Shown piece after piece: positions 23,033 through 31,612 of a DNA stretch of 64,000 nt (its first letter is position 1; the number at the start of each line of letters is the position of its first letter). The position numbers and the translations under genes were made by a program. Below the pieces are notes generated by a model. The model searched no databases and was not told where the DNA came from. It saw only the letters and a list, made by a program, of their open reading frames with translations. Source of the DNA: Jidongwangia harbinensis. GTDB taxonomy: Bacteria; Actinomycetota; Actinomycetes; Mycobacteriales; Micromonosporaceae. The stretch lies in NCBI RefSeq assembly GCF_020216025.1, contig NZ_JAIWNC010000001.1, positions 248,001-312,000 of the forward strand, written 5' to 3'.

Positions 23033-25705
23033 GTGAAGCAGCACGGTGAAGCGAACCAGCCGGGTGGGCCGCCGGCCGTCCGGGCCGCGCCGGTGCTGGC
23101 CGCACCCAAGGTGTCCCGGCCCAGCGTCAGCCGGTCCAGCCTGCACCGGGCCCGCCTGACCGAACTGCTGGACGCCGGCGCGCGGCGGCCGGTCACGCTG
23201 GTCAGTGCCGGTCCGGGGTGGGGCAAGACCACGCTGGTGTCGGCGTGGGCGGCGACCCAGCGCCGGCCGGTGGCCTGGTTGACACTCGACCGTACCGACA
23301 ACGATCCCCGCGTGTTCTCGGCGAACATCTTCGCGGCCCTGCGGTCCGCGACGGCCGGCCGGCTGCCGGCCGACCTCGGTCCCGGGCCCGGCGACGGCCT
23401 CGCGTGGCTCCGGGAGCTGGGTGGCGTGCTCGACCGGCTCCCGGCCCCGATGGTGCTCGTTCTCGACGACGTCGATGTGATCGACGATGCCCGGCTGGTC
23501 CGGGAGCTGAGCATCCTGCTGCGCCCGCCGCGGGCCGGGCTGCGGACCGTGCTGATCAGCCGTTCGGAGCCGGCGCTGCCGCTGCACCGGCTGCGCGCGG
23601 CCGGCGAACTGACCGAGATCCGCGCCGGTGAGCTCGCCTTCGACGCGGCCGAGGCGGCCACGTTGCTCGCCGGTCAGGGGGTCAGCCTGCCACCGGACGA
23701 GGTGGCGGTGCTGGTGCAGCGGACCGAGGGCTGGGCGGTGGGCCTGCAACTCGCGGCGGCCTTCGTCGCCGGCCCGGACGGCGGCTCCGTCGCCGACTTC
23801 ACCGGCGACGTGCGGCCGGTCGACGACTACCTGTCCGAAGAGGTGCTGGCCCGCCAGACTCCGCAGGTACGGACGTTCCTGCTGTACACCAGCATCTGCG
23901 AGCAGCTGTGCGGCGAACTGGCCGACGCGCTCACCCTGGAACGCACCGGGCAGCGTTTCCTGGAACAGCTCGAGCAGGTCAACCAGTTCGTCGTCCGGCT
24001 CGACTCCCGGCCCTTCTGGTTCCGCTACCACCACCTGGTCCGGGACGTGCTGCAGCACCGTCTGATGCTGGAGGCCCCGGAGATGGTGCAGCTGCTGCAC
24101 CGCCGGGCCGCCGACTGGTACGCCCGGCACGATCTCATCCTGGACGCTCTCGGCCATGCGGTCGCCGCGCAGGACTGGTCGTATGTCGGCCGGCTCGTGG
24201 TGGACGCGGCGCCGATGATCCTCTCCCGCGAGCGTGCCCGGCTGGTGAAGGTGATCGAGCAGGTGCCGGCCGGCGTGTTCGCGCGCACGGCCGAACTGGC
24301 CGTGTCCGAGGCGATGCTGCTGTTCAACGCCGGCGACTACGCGGGCCTCCACGAGCGGCTGGGCGAGGCGCGGGCCAAACTGGCCGGTCGGTCCGACGCC
24401 GAGGGCCGCCCGGCCGGAATCGCGATCCGGGCGCTGGGAGCCGCGGTGAGCCGGGTGGACGGCGACATGCCGGCGATCCTCGACAGCACCACCGAGCAGC
24501 TCGCCGCGCTCGCCCACGTGTCGTTCGCGCGGCTGCCCTCGACGCTGCAGTACCGGGCGATCGCGTTGAACAACAAGGGCGTGGCGCTGCTGTGGACCGG
24601 ACGGACCGAGGCCGCCCAGCGATACCTCGCCATGGGGGCGGCCGCCGCAGGTGCGGCCGGTGTGGGACTGGTCGAGATCAACGCGCTCGGGCACCTGGCG
24701 TTGCTCGAGGTGATGTTCGGGTCGGTGCGGGAGGCCGAGCGGCGGGCCGGCACCGCGTTGGACAAGGCGGCCCGTGGCGGATGGACGAACGCGCTGCAGA
24801 CCGTGCCCGCGCATCACGCCATGGCCCTGGTCGAGTTGGAACGCGGTCGCCCGGAACGGGCCGACCAGGCGCTGCAGCGGGGCTCACGCGCGCATCGCAG
24901 CGACCCCGAGGCGGCCCAGTGGAAGATGACGCTGGGCATCGCGGCGCGGCTGGCGATGGCACAGGACCGGGTGCCCAACGCACGGGCGTTGCTGACGGAG
25001 GCCCGCCGTCCGCGCTACCCGCGGGCCCGGCTGCCGGAGGTCGACCGCTGGCTCCTGGCCACCGAGTCCGAGGCGGACCTGCGCTCCGGCCGGCCCGATC
25101 TGGTTCGGCAACGGTACGGCCCACCGGGCCGGCCCGCCACGCTGACCCTGCCGGAGCGGAACCTGCTGGTTCGCGCGGCGCTCGCCACGCGCGACCTGAG
25201 CGGGGCGCAGTCGTCGCTGACCGAGCGGGGTTCGCTGATGTCGGAGACCGTGGCGACCGTCGAGGCGCGCATCCTGGACGCCCTGGTGTCCGACGCCGCC
25301 GGGCACGGACTCCGGGCCGGCGAGATGCTGGGCAGGGCGATCGCGCTCGCGGCGCCGGAGGGGATCCGCCGCCCGTTCCTGGAGCTGGCCGGCGGGCGGC
25401 TCGCTCACCTGATCGACCGGCAGAACCTGACCGCGGGCGAACACCCCCCGTTCGTCGCCGACCTCGTCCAGCGCATCGGCGCGGCCGGCCGGAACGGCAC
25501 CGCGCGTGCCGCGAGCACCCTGAGCGAACGGGAGACCGAGGTGCTGCGCTACCTGCCGACCATGTTGACGGCGGCGGAGATCGGGGAGGAACTGGGGGTG
25601 TCGGTCAACACGATCAAGGCGCACATGCGGGCGATCTATCGCAAGCTCGGTACCGCACGACGCCGGCAGGCGGTGGCCCGTGCCCGCGAGCAAGGACTGC
25701 TCTAG
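23033..25705 (+). CDS. LAL (MalT-like) LuxR family transcriptional regulator 2
   Basis: 890 residues. Walker A SAGPGWGKTTL near 55-65, Walker B MVLVLDDVDVI, helical TPR-like middle and C-terminal LuxR HTH (SERETEVLRYLPTMLTAAEIGEELGVSVNTIKAHMRAIYRKLGTARRRQAV). Same architecture as LAL 1 with conserved blocks such as the helix after EGWA.GL.L. GTG at 23033 was chosen because AGAGGGG precedes it and the domain starts soon after. Its TAG stop lies in a CTAG shared with the stop of the convergent DUF7144 gene. Likely an ATP-dependent activator. Confidence 0.92.
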   Translation: MKQHGEANQPGGPPAVRAAPVLAAPKVSRPSVSRSSLHRARLTELLDAGARRPVTLVSAGPGWGKTTLVSAWAATQRRPVAWLTLDRTDNDPRVFSANIFAALRSATAGRLPADLGPGPGDGLAWLRELGGVLDRLPAPMVLVLDDVDVIDDARLVRELSILLRPPRAGLRTVLISRSEPALPLHRLRAAGELTEIRAGELAFDAAEAATLLAGQGVSLPPDEVAVLVQRTEGWAVGLQLAAAFVAGPDGGSVADFTGDVRPVDDYLSEEVLARQTPQVRTFLLYTSICEQLCGELADALTLERTGQRFLEQLEQVNQFVVRLDSRPFWFRYHHLVRDVLQHRLMLEAPEMVQLLHRRAADWYARHDLILDALGHAVAAQDWSYVGRLVVDAAPMILSRERARLVKVIEQVPAGVFARTAELAVSEAMLLFNAGDYAGLHERLGEARAKLAGRSDAEGRPAGIAIRALGAAVSRVDGDMPAILDSTTEQLAALAHVSFARLPSTLQYRAIALNNKGVALLWTGRTEAAQRYLAMGAAAAGAAGVGLVEINALGHLALLEVMFGSVREAERRAGTALDKAARGGWTNALQTVPAHHAMALVELERGRPERADQALQRGSRAHRSDPEAAQWKMTLGIAARLAMAQDRVPNARALLTEARRPRYPRARLPEVDRWLLATESEADLRSGRPDLVRQRYGPPGRPATLTLPERNLLVRAALATRDLSGAQSSLTERGSLMSETVATVEARILDALVSDAAGHGLRAGEMLGRAIALAAPEGIRRPFLELAGGRLAHLIDRQNLTAGEHPPFVADLVQRIGAAGRNGTARAASTLSERETEVLRYLPTMLTAAEIGEELGVSVNTIKAHMRAIYRKLGTARRRQAVARAREQGLL

Positions 25706-26289
25706 ACGGCCCGGGCGGGGCGGTCCTGGCTGCCCGTGCGCAGCGTCCGGGCCGCGCCGCCGTGCACCACCAGGGCGTAGATCGCGATGACGTCGAAACA
25801 GACGGCCAGCACCGTCCAGTACGGGTAGGCCGCCGCGAAGCCCAGGTTCACGAGTGCGTTCACCGCGGCCGCGAGCACGCCGATGGTCCGGCCCCACCGG
25901 TAGCCGGTCAGTACGCCGTACGCGCCGGCGATCAGGGCCACGCCGAGCACCAGCAGGGCGATCCCCCACGCGGTGTAGCTCGCATCGACCGCCAGGCCCG
26001 AGGCGGAGGACCGGTAGAAGTCCTCGTCGAACAGCGCGACCAGTCCCTGGACGATATTGATCAGGCCCGCGGAGAGCATGATGATGCTGACGAACAGCAC
26101 CCACCCCAGCCAGGCGGTCGTCCGGGCGGTCAGCGCAGCGGCCGGCGCCGCGTGCGCGGGTGCCGGCCGTAGCCCGTTCCGGGACGCCGGCTCCGGCGCC
26201 TTGGCGGCCTCAGCTGTACTGGCGGCCTCAGCTGTACTGGCGGCCCCGGTGTCCGTGCCGTCGCTCGCCGGCGGGTGCATGTCCGTCAT
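25702..26289 (-). CDS. DUF7144 family membrane protein (third copy)
   Basis: 195 residues. A long polar, alanine-rich N-terminus (about 55) containing a duplicated hexapeptide is followed by the four-span DUF7144 core: TAWLGWVLFVSIIMLSAGLINIVQGLVALFDEDFYR, YTAWGIALLVLGVALIAGAYGVLTG, RWGRTIGVLAAAVNALVNLGF and YWTVLAVCFDVIAIYALVVHG. RBS CAGGAGGACACG before ATG. Stop codon shared in a CTAG with LAL regulator 2. Dyad site 14 is 67 bp upstream in a divergent promoter with the Rv1733c-type gene. Confidence 0.88.
   Translation of the reverse strand: MTDMHPPASDGTDTGAASTAEAASTAEAAKAPEPASRNGLRPAPAHAAPAAALTARTTAWLGWVLFVSIIMLSAGLINIVQGLVALFDEDFYRSSASGLAVDASYTAWGIALLVLGVALIAGAYGVLTGYRWGRTIGVLAAAVNALVNLGFAAAYPYWTVLAVCFDVIAIYALVVHGGAARTLRTGSQDRPARAV
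26203..26238 (-). repeat. 18-bp perfect tandem duplication
   Basis: GGCGGCCTCAGCTGTACT at 26203-26220 and 26221-26238, in frame, giving the repeated STAEAA hexapeptide in the polar N-terminus of the DUF7144 protein. It looks recent because both copies are identical. Confidence 0.9.
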
Positions 26290-26356
26290 CGTGTCCTCCT
26301 GCTGCCAGTAATCGCACGGTCGCGCCGAGCTTCCCCGACACACCCCGGCGCCTGCC

Positions 26357-26373
26357 TCATCCAGCTGGGGTGA
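26357..26373. promoter_or_regulatory. Island dyad site 14 (TCATCCAGCTGGGGTGA)
   Basis: TCATCC-N5-GGGTGA, 67 bp upstream of the leftward DUF7144 start (26289). Confidence 0.75.
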
Positions 26374-26411
26374 ACGGACCACGCGGCGGCCGGCGCCGAT
26401 CGGCGACCCGT

Positions 26412-26428
26412 TCATTCCGCCCGGATGA
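26412..26428. promoter_or_regulatory. Island dyad site 15 (TCATTCCGCCCGGATGA)
   Basis: TCATTC-N5-GGATGA, 59 bp upstream of the rightward Rv1733c-type gene (26488). With site 14 it forms a divergent pair 38 bp apart. Confidence 0.78.
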
Positions 26429-26487
26429 GGCTCCGTCCGGCGGCCCTGTGGCTGACTGGTGGAGCCGCCGGGCCGATGGGAGGAGAC

Positions 26488-27048
26488 ATGCCGGCTCGTC
26501 GTACGGCCCGGCACCGGGGCCGGGGGCGCAATCCGCTGCGGCGTACCTGCGACCGGATCGAGGCCGGGCTCACCCTGGTCCTCGTGCTCGCCATGCTCGT
26601 CCTCTCGCCGTGGGCCGGCCGGCTGGCGGCGGAGGCCGCCTTCCGGGACGTCACCGACGACAACGCCGGGCAGCGGCGGGAGCACCACCGGGTCCCCGCG
26701 GTCCTGGTGGCAACCGCCGACGGCGGTCCGGAGCTGGTGCCCGCCCGGGCCCGGTGGACGGCGCCGCACGGTGTGGTCCGCACCGGTACCGTCTTCGTCC
26801 GTGCCGACCGGGGTCCCGGCAGCACGGTGGAGGTGTGGGTCGACGACGGCGGGCGGCTGACCCCATCGCCGAGCCACCGCGATCCGCGGGCGGTCGCCGT
26901 GGTGGCCGCCGTGCTGGCCGTCGGCGCGGTCGCGGCCGTCCTGGCCGGTGTGCGCCGGCTGGTCCGGCGCCGGCTCGACCGTCGCCGGATGATCGCGTGG
27001 CAGACGGAATGGGCGACGGTCGGACCACGCTGGAGCGGGCGCCGCTAG
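26488..27048 (+). CDS. Rv1733c family membrane protein
   Basis: 186 residues: basic N-terminus with RNPLRRTCDRIEAGLTLVLVLAMLVLSPWAGRLAA (first span), an extracytoplasmic domain containing HRVPAVLVATADGG, ARWTAPHGVVRTGTVFVRADRGPGSTVEVWVDDGGRLTPSP, and a second span at about 135-155 followed by a basic tail. This is the Rv1733c layout. Rv1733c of Mycobacterium tuberculosis belongs to the DosR dormancy regulon, which supports reading the island as a dormancy set. ATG at 26488 follows GGGAGGAGAC. Confidence 0.85.
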   Translation: MPARRTARHRGRGRNPLRRTCDRIEAGLTLVLVLAMLVLSPWAGRLAAEAAFRDVTDDNAGQRREHHRVPAVLVATADGGPELVPARARWTAPHGVVRTGTVFVRADRGPGSTVEVWVDDGGRLTPSPSHRDPRAVAVVAAVLAVGAVAAVLAGVRRLVRRRLDRRRMIAWQTEWATVGPRWSGRR

Positions 27049-27127
27049 CCGGCCACACCGGGGAGGCGGCCGGCGGCCACAAATCCAGCGCTGCCACCGG
27101 TCGCCATGTTGGCGGGCTCACAGTACG

Positions 27128-27469
27128 GTGTCTGACGTGTTCTCGCCCGGTGAACGGTGTCCCGCTCGGATCGAGCTCAGCGACCTTCAGGTCTTCTGGC
27201 TCCGGCGGCGGCCCTTCGCCGCGCTCCAGGTTCGGCGTCACCACGACTGTCAACTCGAGTTCCGGCACGACGGTGCCCACGGCGACCTCGGCCAGCGCAG
27301 CGACAAGGTCGAGTGGTGGGTCCGCTGGACCCTGACCTCCTCGGCGGTCGAGCAGGGCACGGCGTGTGCCGCGGTCGACGACGACACCGAGGAGTCCGCC
27401 GGGGAGGTCGTCTGTCTGCTGTTCGAGGGCCATCCGGGCCGCCACTCGTTCGATCTGGACCAGGTGTAG
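27128..27469 (+). CDS. Conserved hypothetical protein
   Basis: 113 residues: MSDVFSPGERCPARIELSDLQVFWLRRRPFAALQVRRHHDCQLEFRHDG, then VEWWVRWTLTSSAVEQGTACAAVDDDTEESAGEVVCLLFEGHPGRHSF. Soluble, with four cysteines, rich in aromatic and acidic residues. Start GTG at 27128 has no clear Shine-Dalgarno, so a leaderless transcript is possible. No dyad in the 79 bp upstream. It converges with the ThrE gene 11 bp away. No family recognised. Confidence 0.55.
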   Translation: MSDVFSPGERCPARIELSDLQVFWLRRRPFAALQVRRHHDCQLEFRHDGAHGDLGQRSDKVEWWVRWTLTSSAVEQGTACAAVDDDTEESAGEVVCLLFEGHPGRHSFDLDQV

Positions 27470-27480
27470 TCCGCGACCTG

Positions 27481-28743
27481 CTACCGGTCACCGGTCCGGT
27501 CGATCGCCCGGGCCAGCGACTGGAAGAGCGGGTGGCCGCACAGCACCCCGAGGGCCACCGCCACCATGGAACCGATCGCGCCCAGCAGGTCCTCGGCGCC
27601 CCGCACGACGTCCCGGCTCAGGTACTCGGTCATCCCGATCAGACTCAGGGCTCCGGGGACGAGCAACCAGAAGCCCGGCAGGAACGACACCAGCGCCGGC
27701 GGCCCCGACGGCACCCGCTCCACCGTGTACGCCACCACGGTCAGCACCACGGCGCCGACCAGCCCGCTGAGGTACCCGCCCAGGATCAGACCGCCGAGGT
27801 ACTGACCGATCCAGCCGGCGTACAGCACCAGACACAGCCAGCCCAGGGAGCGTGGCGGGCCGGAGTGGAGCAGGTAGCTGCCGATGCCGACGATCAGCAC
27901 CCCGATCCACGGTGCCCACTCCCCCAGCGCCCCCGCCGGGGTCTCCGCGTGCAGGTTCGCCGGCGGCGTGCCCACGGCGTGCGTGGCGCCGATGATGCCG
28001 AAGGCCAGCAGTAACAGCTGCAGGAAACCGGTCACCAGGCGGCTGGAGCCGGTGATCATCTCGGCGGCGGAGATCTCCACCACCGCCATGGTGAGCATCG
28101 CACCGGGCAGGAACGTGACCAGCGGTGCCACCATGGCCCGCAGATCCGCGTCGGCCCACCCGGTCCCCGCCAGCAGGAAGGTCAGGGTCGCCACCGCGAA
28201 CGCGGCGGCCACCGGCAGGATCATCTGCAGGCCCGCGAGCCGCGCACCGGTCAGCTTCAGGAGGCCGACCAGCACACCGAACACCGCGGCCAGTACCAGA
28301 TCACCCCAGGTCGGTTTCAGGACCAGGCAGATGCCCACGGTCAGCACGGCATGCCCGAGGACCCGGACGGCGACGCCGAACCGGGGCGGCATGTCGACGA
28401 CCGCCTGCACCTGACGGGAGCCCTGGTCCGGCTCGAGATGACCACGCTCGGCCGACCGCAGGACCTCGAACAACGCCGCCGTCTGGTCGAGCCGCAGTCC
28501 ACCGCGCAGCTGGCCGGTCGGCTCGAGCGTCGCCGGCCGCCCGGGTTCCAGCGCCACCACCAGGTACGTGGGCAGCACACTGACCCGCGCGTCCGGGGCA
28601 CCGTAGGCGGCGGCCACCCGGCGCAGATGCTCCTCGACCCGGTTGACGGCCTCCCCGGCGGCGGTCAGCGCGCTGCCGAGGAAGAGCAGGAACTGCTGCA
28701 GATCTCCGGCTCTGCCGACTGTCCGGTCCGTCGTCACGGTCAC
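27481..28743 (-). CDS. Threonine/serine exporter (ThrE) family protein
   Basis: About 420 residues. The N-terminal cytoplasmic domain (LQQFLLFLGSALTAAGEAVNRVEEHLRRVAAAYGAPDARVSVLPTYLVVAL) is the ThrE/DUF1212 signature; two groups of five spans follow, the second the ThrE_2 half. ThrE exports threonine and serine by proton exchange in Corynebacterium; here the substrate is inferred only. The start is uncertain: GTG at 28743 or 28737 fit the family, an earlier GTG at 28773 would overlap the upstream edge of the dyad region. Divergent from the MFS gene over paired dyads. Confidence 0.85.
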   Translation of the reverse strand: MTVTTDRTVGRAGDLQQFLLFLGSALTAAGEAVNRVEEHLRRVAAAYGAPDARVSVLPTYLVVALEPGRPATLEPTGQLRGGLRLDQTAALFEVLRSAERGHLEPDQGSRQVQAVVDMPPRFGVAVRVLGHAVLTVGICLVLKPTWGDLVLAAVFGVLVGLLKLTGARLAGLQMILPVAAAFAVATLTFLLAGTGWADADLRAMVAPLVTFLPGAMLTMAVVEISAAEMITGSSRLVTGFLQLLLLAFGIIGATHAVGTPPANLHAETPAGALGEWAPWIGVLIVGIGSYLLHSGPPRSLGWLCLVLYAGWIGQYLGGLILGGYLSGLVGAVVLTVVAYTVERVPSGPPALVSFLPGFWLLVPGALSLIGMTEYLSRDVVRGAEDLLGAIGSMVAVALGVLCGHPLFQSLARAIDRTGDR

Positions 28744-28774
28744 CGACGCTAGCCAGCCGCGAGGGGGACCCACC

Positions 28775-28791
28775 TCACCACGCGCGGGTGA
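28775..28791. promoter_or_regulatory. Island dyad site 16 (TCACCACGCGCGGGTGA)
   Basis: TCACCA-N5-GGGTGA, 31 bp upstream of the leftward ThrE gene (start 28743). Confidence 0.65.
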
Positions 28792-28824
28792 GGTGTCGTC
28801 GTCCGGCGACCGCGCGGCGCTCGC

Positions 28825-28841
28825 TCATCCCCGGCGAGTGA
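28825..28841. promoter_or_regulatory. Island dyad site 17 (TCATCCCCGGCGAGTGA)
   Basis: TCATCC-N5-GAGTGA, 68 bp upstream of the rightward MFS gene (28910). Confidence 0.75.
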
Positions 28842-28909
28842 CGCCCGCGCACCGCCCGGTCACCAGGCTGGACCCGGACGGGACAGCACGATCCAGAGAA
28901 GGGAACGGC

Positions 28910-30409
28910 ATGGCCGGAACCGGGGCAACGGCGGCGACCGGCCGCAGTGCAGGTCGTGGCGTACTGCTGGCGGCGTGTGTGTCGGCACTGGTGGTCAACG
29001 CGAACACCTCCGCGGTGACGATCCTGTTGCCGGCGATCAGTGCGGACCTCGGCACCACGGTGTCCCAGCTGCAGTGGGCGGTGACCGGGTACATGCTGGT
29101 CGGCGCGGCGGTCATCGTGACCGCCGGCGCGATGGGCGACGTCTTCGGCCGGCGGCGGATCTTCGTCGGCGGCCTGGCCCTGTTCACCGCGTCCTGCGTG
29201 CTCATCGCGCTGGCCGGCGGCGGCGCCGGGGTGATCGCCGGCCGGATGATCCAGGGAGCGGCCGGTTCCACCATCCTCGCCTGCGGGATGAGCCTGTTGT
29301 CGGTCGCGTCGTCCGGCACCGGCCAGATGCGTGCCATCACGCTGTGGGGCGCGGCGTCGGCGGTCGGTGCCGCCGCCGGTCCCCTGCTCGGCGGGCTGTT
29401 GGCCGACACCGTCGGCTGGGCGGGTCTGTTCTGGATCGACGCCGCCATCGCCGCCGGCTGCATTCCGCTGACCCTGCGTACCGTCGCGGAGTCCCGCGAT
29501 CCCGACCGGCCGCGGTCCATCGACGTGCTGGGTACGGTGCTGGTCGCGGTCGCCCTGGTGCCCCTCGTGCTGGCGCTCAGCGAGGGCGCGGACTGGGGCT
29601 GGGTCTCGGCGCCGACGCTGCTCTGCCTGGTGGTCTCCGGGCTCGGGGCCGCGGGGTTCGTGGCCGCCGAGCGCCGGGCCGCCGCGCCGCTGGTCGACCT
29701 GCGGCTGTTGCGCAACCGGGTGGTGATCGGCGCGACCGCGGCGATCCTGCTCGTCGCGGGCGCGATCAACGCTCTGATGTACCTGCTCAGCCTGTACTTC
29801 CAGGATCCGGCAGGGTTCGGCATGAGCGCGTTGCAGGCCGGCTTCGCCACGCTTCCGGCCGCCGCCGCGATGATCGCCGTCACCCCGTTGATCACGCCGC
29901 TCGCGGTGCGGATCGGGTCACGGCAGGCGGTGGCCCTCGGCTTCGGCCTAGCCGCGGCCGGCTGCGCGGCACTCGCGTTCGTGACCGCGGGCTGGAGCTA
30001 CGCCGCTTTCGTCCTGCCGCTCGCCGTCATCGCGATCGGCCTGGGCCTGTCCAACGGGCCGGCGTCGTCGGCCTCCACCGCCGCCGTCGCACCGGCCGAG
30101 GTGGGACAGGCCGCGGGCATCTCCAACATGGCCCGGTACGTGGGCGGGTCGCTGGCCGTCGCGGCCGCCGCGACCGTCTCCGCCGCCGTGTCCGCGGCCC
30201 GCACCGCCGACGGCGCCGCGCCGGCCGACGCCCTGGCGGCCGGCCTGTCCCGCTCGGCGCTGCTGCTCGCCGGCATGGCGGGACTCGGCATCGCCCTCGC
30301 CGTGCTGATGGGCCGGCACCGGGGCACGACGCCGTCGACCCTCGAGCGTTCCGCCGCGGCCGCGGCGGCGAGTCACACCATCCCGACACAGCCGACGGCG
30401 CACCGCTGA
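28910..30409 (+). CDS. MFS transporter, DHA2 (14-span) drug exporter type
   Basis: 499 residues, fourteen spans. Motif A-type loop GAMGDVFGRRRIFVGG after span 2, NTSAVTILLPAISADLGTTVSQLQWAVTGYMLVGAA in span 1-2 and the LWGAASAVGAAAGPLLGG antiporter-type motif C region are typical of EmrB/QacA exporters. ATG at 28910 follows AGAAGGGAACGGC. It probably exports hydrophobic compounds; the substrate is unknown. A peptidase gene follows 35 bp downstream, likely in the same transcript. Confidence 0.92.
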   Translation: MAGTGATAATGRSAGRGVLLAACVSALVVNANTSAVTILLPAISADLGTTVSQLQWAVTGYMLVGAAVIVTAGAMGDVFGRRRIFVGGLALFTASCVLIALAGGGAGVIAGRMIQGAAGSTILACGMSLLSVASSGTGQMRAITLWGAASAVGAAAGPLLGGLLADTVGWAGLFWIDAAIAAGCIPLTLRTVAESRDPDRPRSIDVLGTVLVAVALVPLVLALSEGADWGWVSAPTLLCLVVSGLGAAGFVAAERRAAAPLVDLRLLRNRVVIGATAAILLVAGAINALMYLLSLYFQDPAGFGMSALQAGFATLPAAAAMIAVTPLITPLAVRIGSRQAVALGFGLAAAGCAALAFVTAGWSYAAFVLPLAVIAIGLGLSNGPASSASTAAVAPAEVGQAAGISNMARYVGGSLAVAAAATVSAAVSAARTADGAAPADALAAGLSRSALLLAGMAGLGIALAVLMGRHRGTTPSTLERSAAAAAASHTIPTQPTAHR

Positions 30410-30444
30410 GACGGGGCCGCGCCGGGGGCGAGGAGGTACGTCCG

Positions 30445-31563
30445 ATGCACACCAGCCCGTTCACCACCAAGGACTACGTGCGCCGCATGGAGCGTGCGGT
30501 CGAGCAGGCCACCGCGGCCGGTCTCTCCGGGGTCCTGGTGGCCCCGGGTCCCGATCTCTCCTACTTCACCGGGTACCGTCCGACCGCGATCACGGAGCGG
30601 ATCACGCTGCTCGTCCTCGACGCCGGCCGGGACCCGGTCACCCTGGTGCCGGCGTTGGAGCGCCCGGACGCCGAGGCGGCACCGGGGGCGTCCGCCGTCT
30701 CGCTGCTCGGCTGGGCCGACGGGACCGACCCGTACGCGATGCTCGCGCCGCTGCTGGATCCGGTCGGCCACTACGCGATCTCCGACTCCGCGTGGGCGCT
30801 GCACCTGCTCGGCCTGCAGCGGGCGGTGCCGGGTGCCCGCTTCCGCGCGATGACCGAGGCGCTGCCGATGCTGCGCGCGGTCAAGGAGCCCGAGGAGGTG
30901 GACCGGCTGGCCGCCGCGGGGGCGGCGGCGGACGCGGCGTTCGAGCAGATCGTCAGCGTACGCTTCGCCGGCCGCACCGAGCACGAGATCGGCGCCGAAC
31001 TGGCGGCGCTGCTGCGCCGGTACGGGCACTCCGGGGTGGACTTCACCATCGTCGGGTCCGGTCCCAACGGTGCCAGTCCGCACCACGAGATGAGCGAGCG
31101 GATCGTCCGGGACGGGGACATGGTGATCCTGGACTTCGGCGGCGTGTGGGCCGACTACCGGTCGGACACCACCCGGACCGTGCACGTCGGCCCGGCGACC
31201 GACGAGGAACGGCAGGTGTTCGACGTGGTACGCCGGGCGCAGCAGGCGGCGTTCGAGGCGGTTCGCCCGGGCATCGCGTGCCAGGAGATCGACCGGGTGG
31301 CTCGCCGGGTGATCGACGGGGCGGGCTACGGCCGGTACTTCATCCACCGCACCGGGCACGGGATCGGCCTGACCACGCACGAGCCGCCGTACCTGGTGGA
31401 GGGCGAGCCGCGACCGCTGGTGCCCGGCATGTGTTTCTCCATCGAGCCGGGCGTCTACCTGCCGGGCCGGTTCGGCGTGCGGATCGAGGACATCGTGACG
31501 GTCACCGAGGACGGCGGCCGGCGGCTCAACCGCACCAGCCACGATCTGCGTTTCGTCTCGTGA
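30445..31563 (+). CDS. M24 family Xaa-Pro peptidase
   Basis: 372 residues. An N-terminal creatinase-like domain (LVAPGPDLSYFTGYRP) precedes the pita-bread domain with all five metal ligands visible: VILDFGGVWADYRSDTTRT (two Asp), HRTGHGIGL (His), FSIEPGVYLPG (Glu) and VRIEDIVTV (Glu). It should remove N-terminal residues before proline or cleave X-Pro dipeptides in the cytoplasm. RBS GAGGAGGTACGTCCG. It follows the MFS gene and ends before a strong shared terminator. An M20 dipeptidase gene converges on it, so the two supply complementary peptide hydrolysis. Confidence 0.93.
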   Translation: MHTSPFTTKDYVRRMERAVEQATAAGLSGVLVAPGPDLSYFTGYRPTAITERITLLVLDAGRDPVTLVPALERPDAEAAPGASAVSLLGWADGTDPYAMLAPLLDPVGHYAISDSAWALHLLGLQRAVPGARFRAMTEALPMLRAVKEPEEVDRLAAAGAAADAAFEQIVSVRFAGRTEHEIGAELAALLRRYGHSGVDFTIVGSGPNGASPHHEMSERIVRDGDMVILDFGGVWADYRSDTTRTVHVGPATDEERQVFDVVRRAQQAAFEAVRPGIACQEIDRVARRVIDGAGYGRYFIHRTGHGIGLTTHEPPYLVEGEPRPLVPGMCFSIEPGVYLPGRFGVRIEDIVTVTEDGGRRLNRTSHDLRFVS

Positions 31564-31567
31564 GACA

Positions 31568-31609
31568 CGGCGGGCGGCGGCATCCGGCCCGGGATGCCGC
31601 CGCCCGCCG
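31568..31609. terminator. Strong bidirectional terminator, perfect 18-bp stem
   Basis: Arms at 31568-31585 and 31592-31609 pair perfectly across GGCCCG. It lies between convergent M24 and M20 peptidase genes and should end both transcripts. Confidence 0.9.
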
Positions 31610-31612
31610 CGG

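Noticed and set aside
22862..24817. 651-codon minus frame over LAL regulator 2
   Set aside because: Antisense to a protein with Walker A and HTH motifs.
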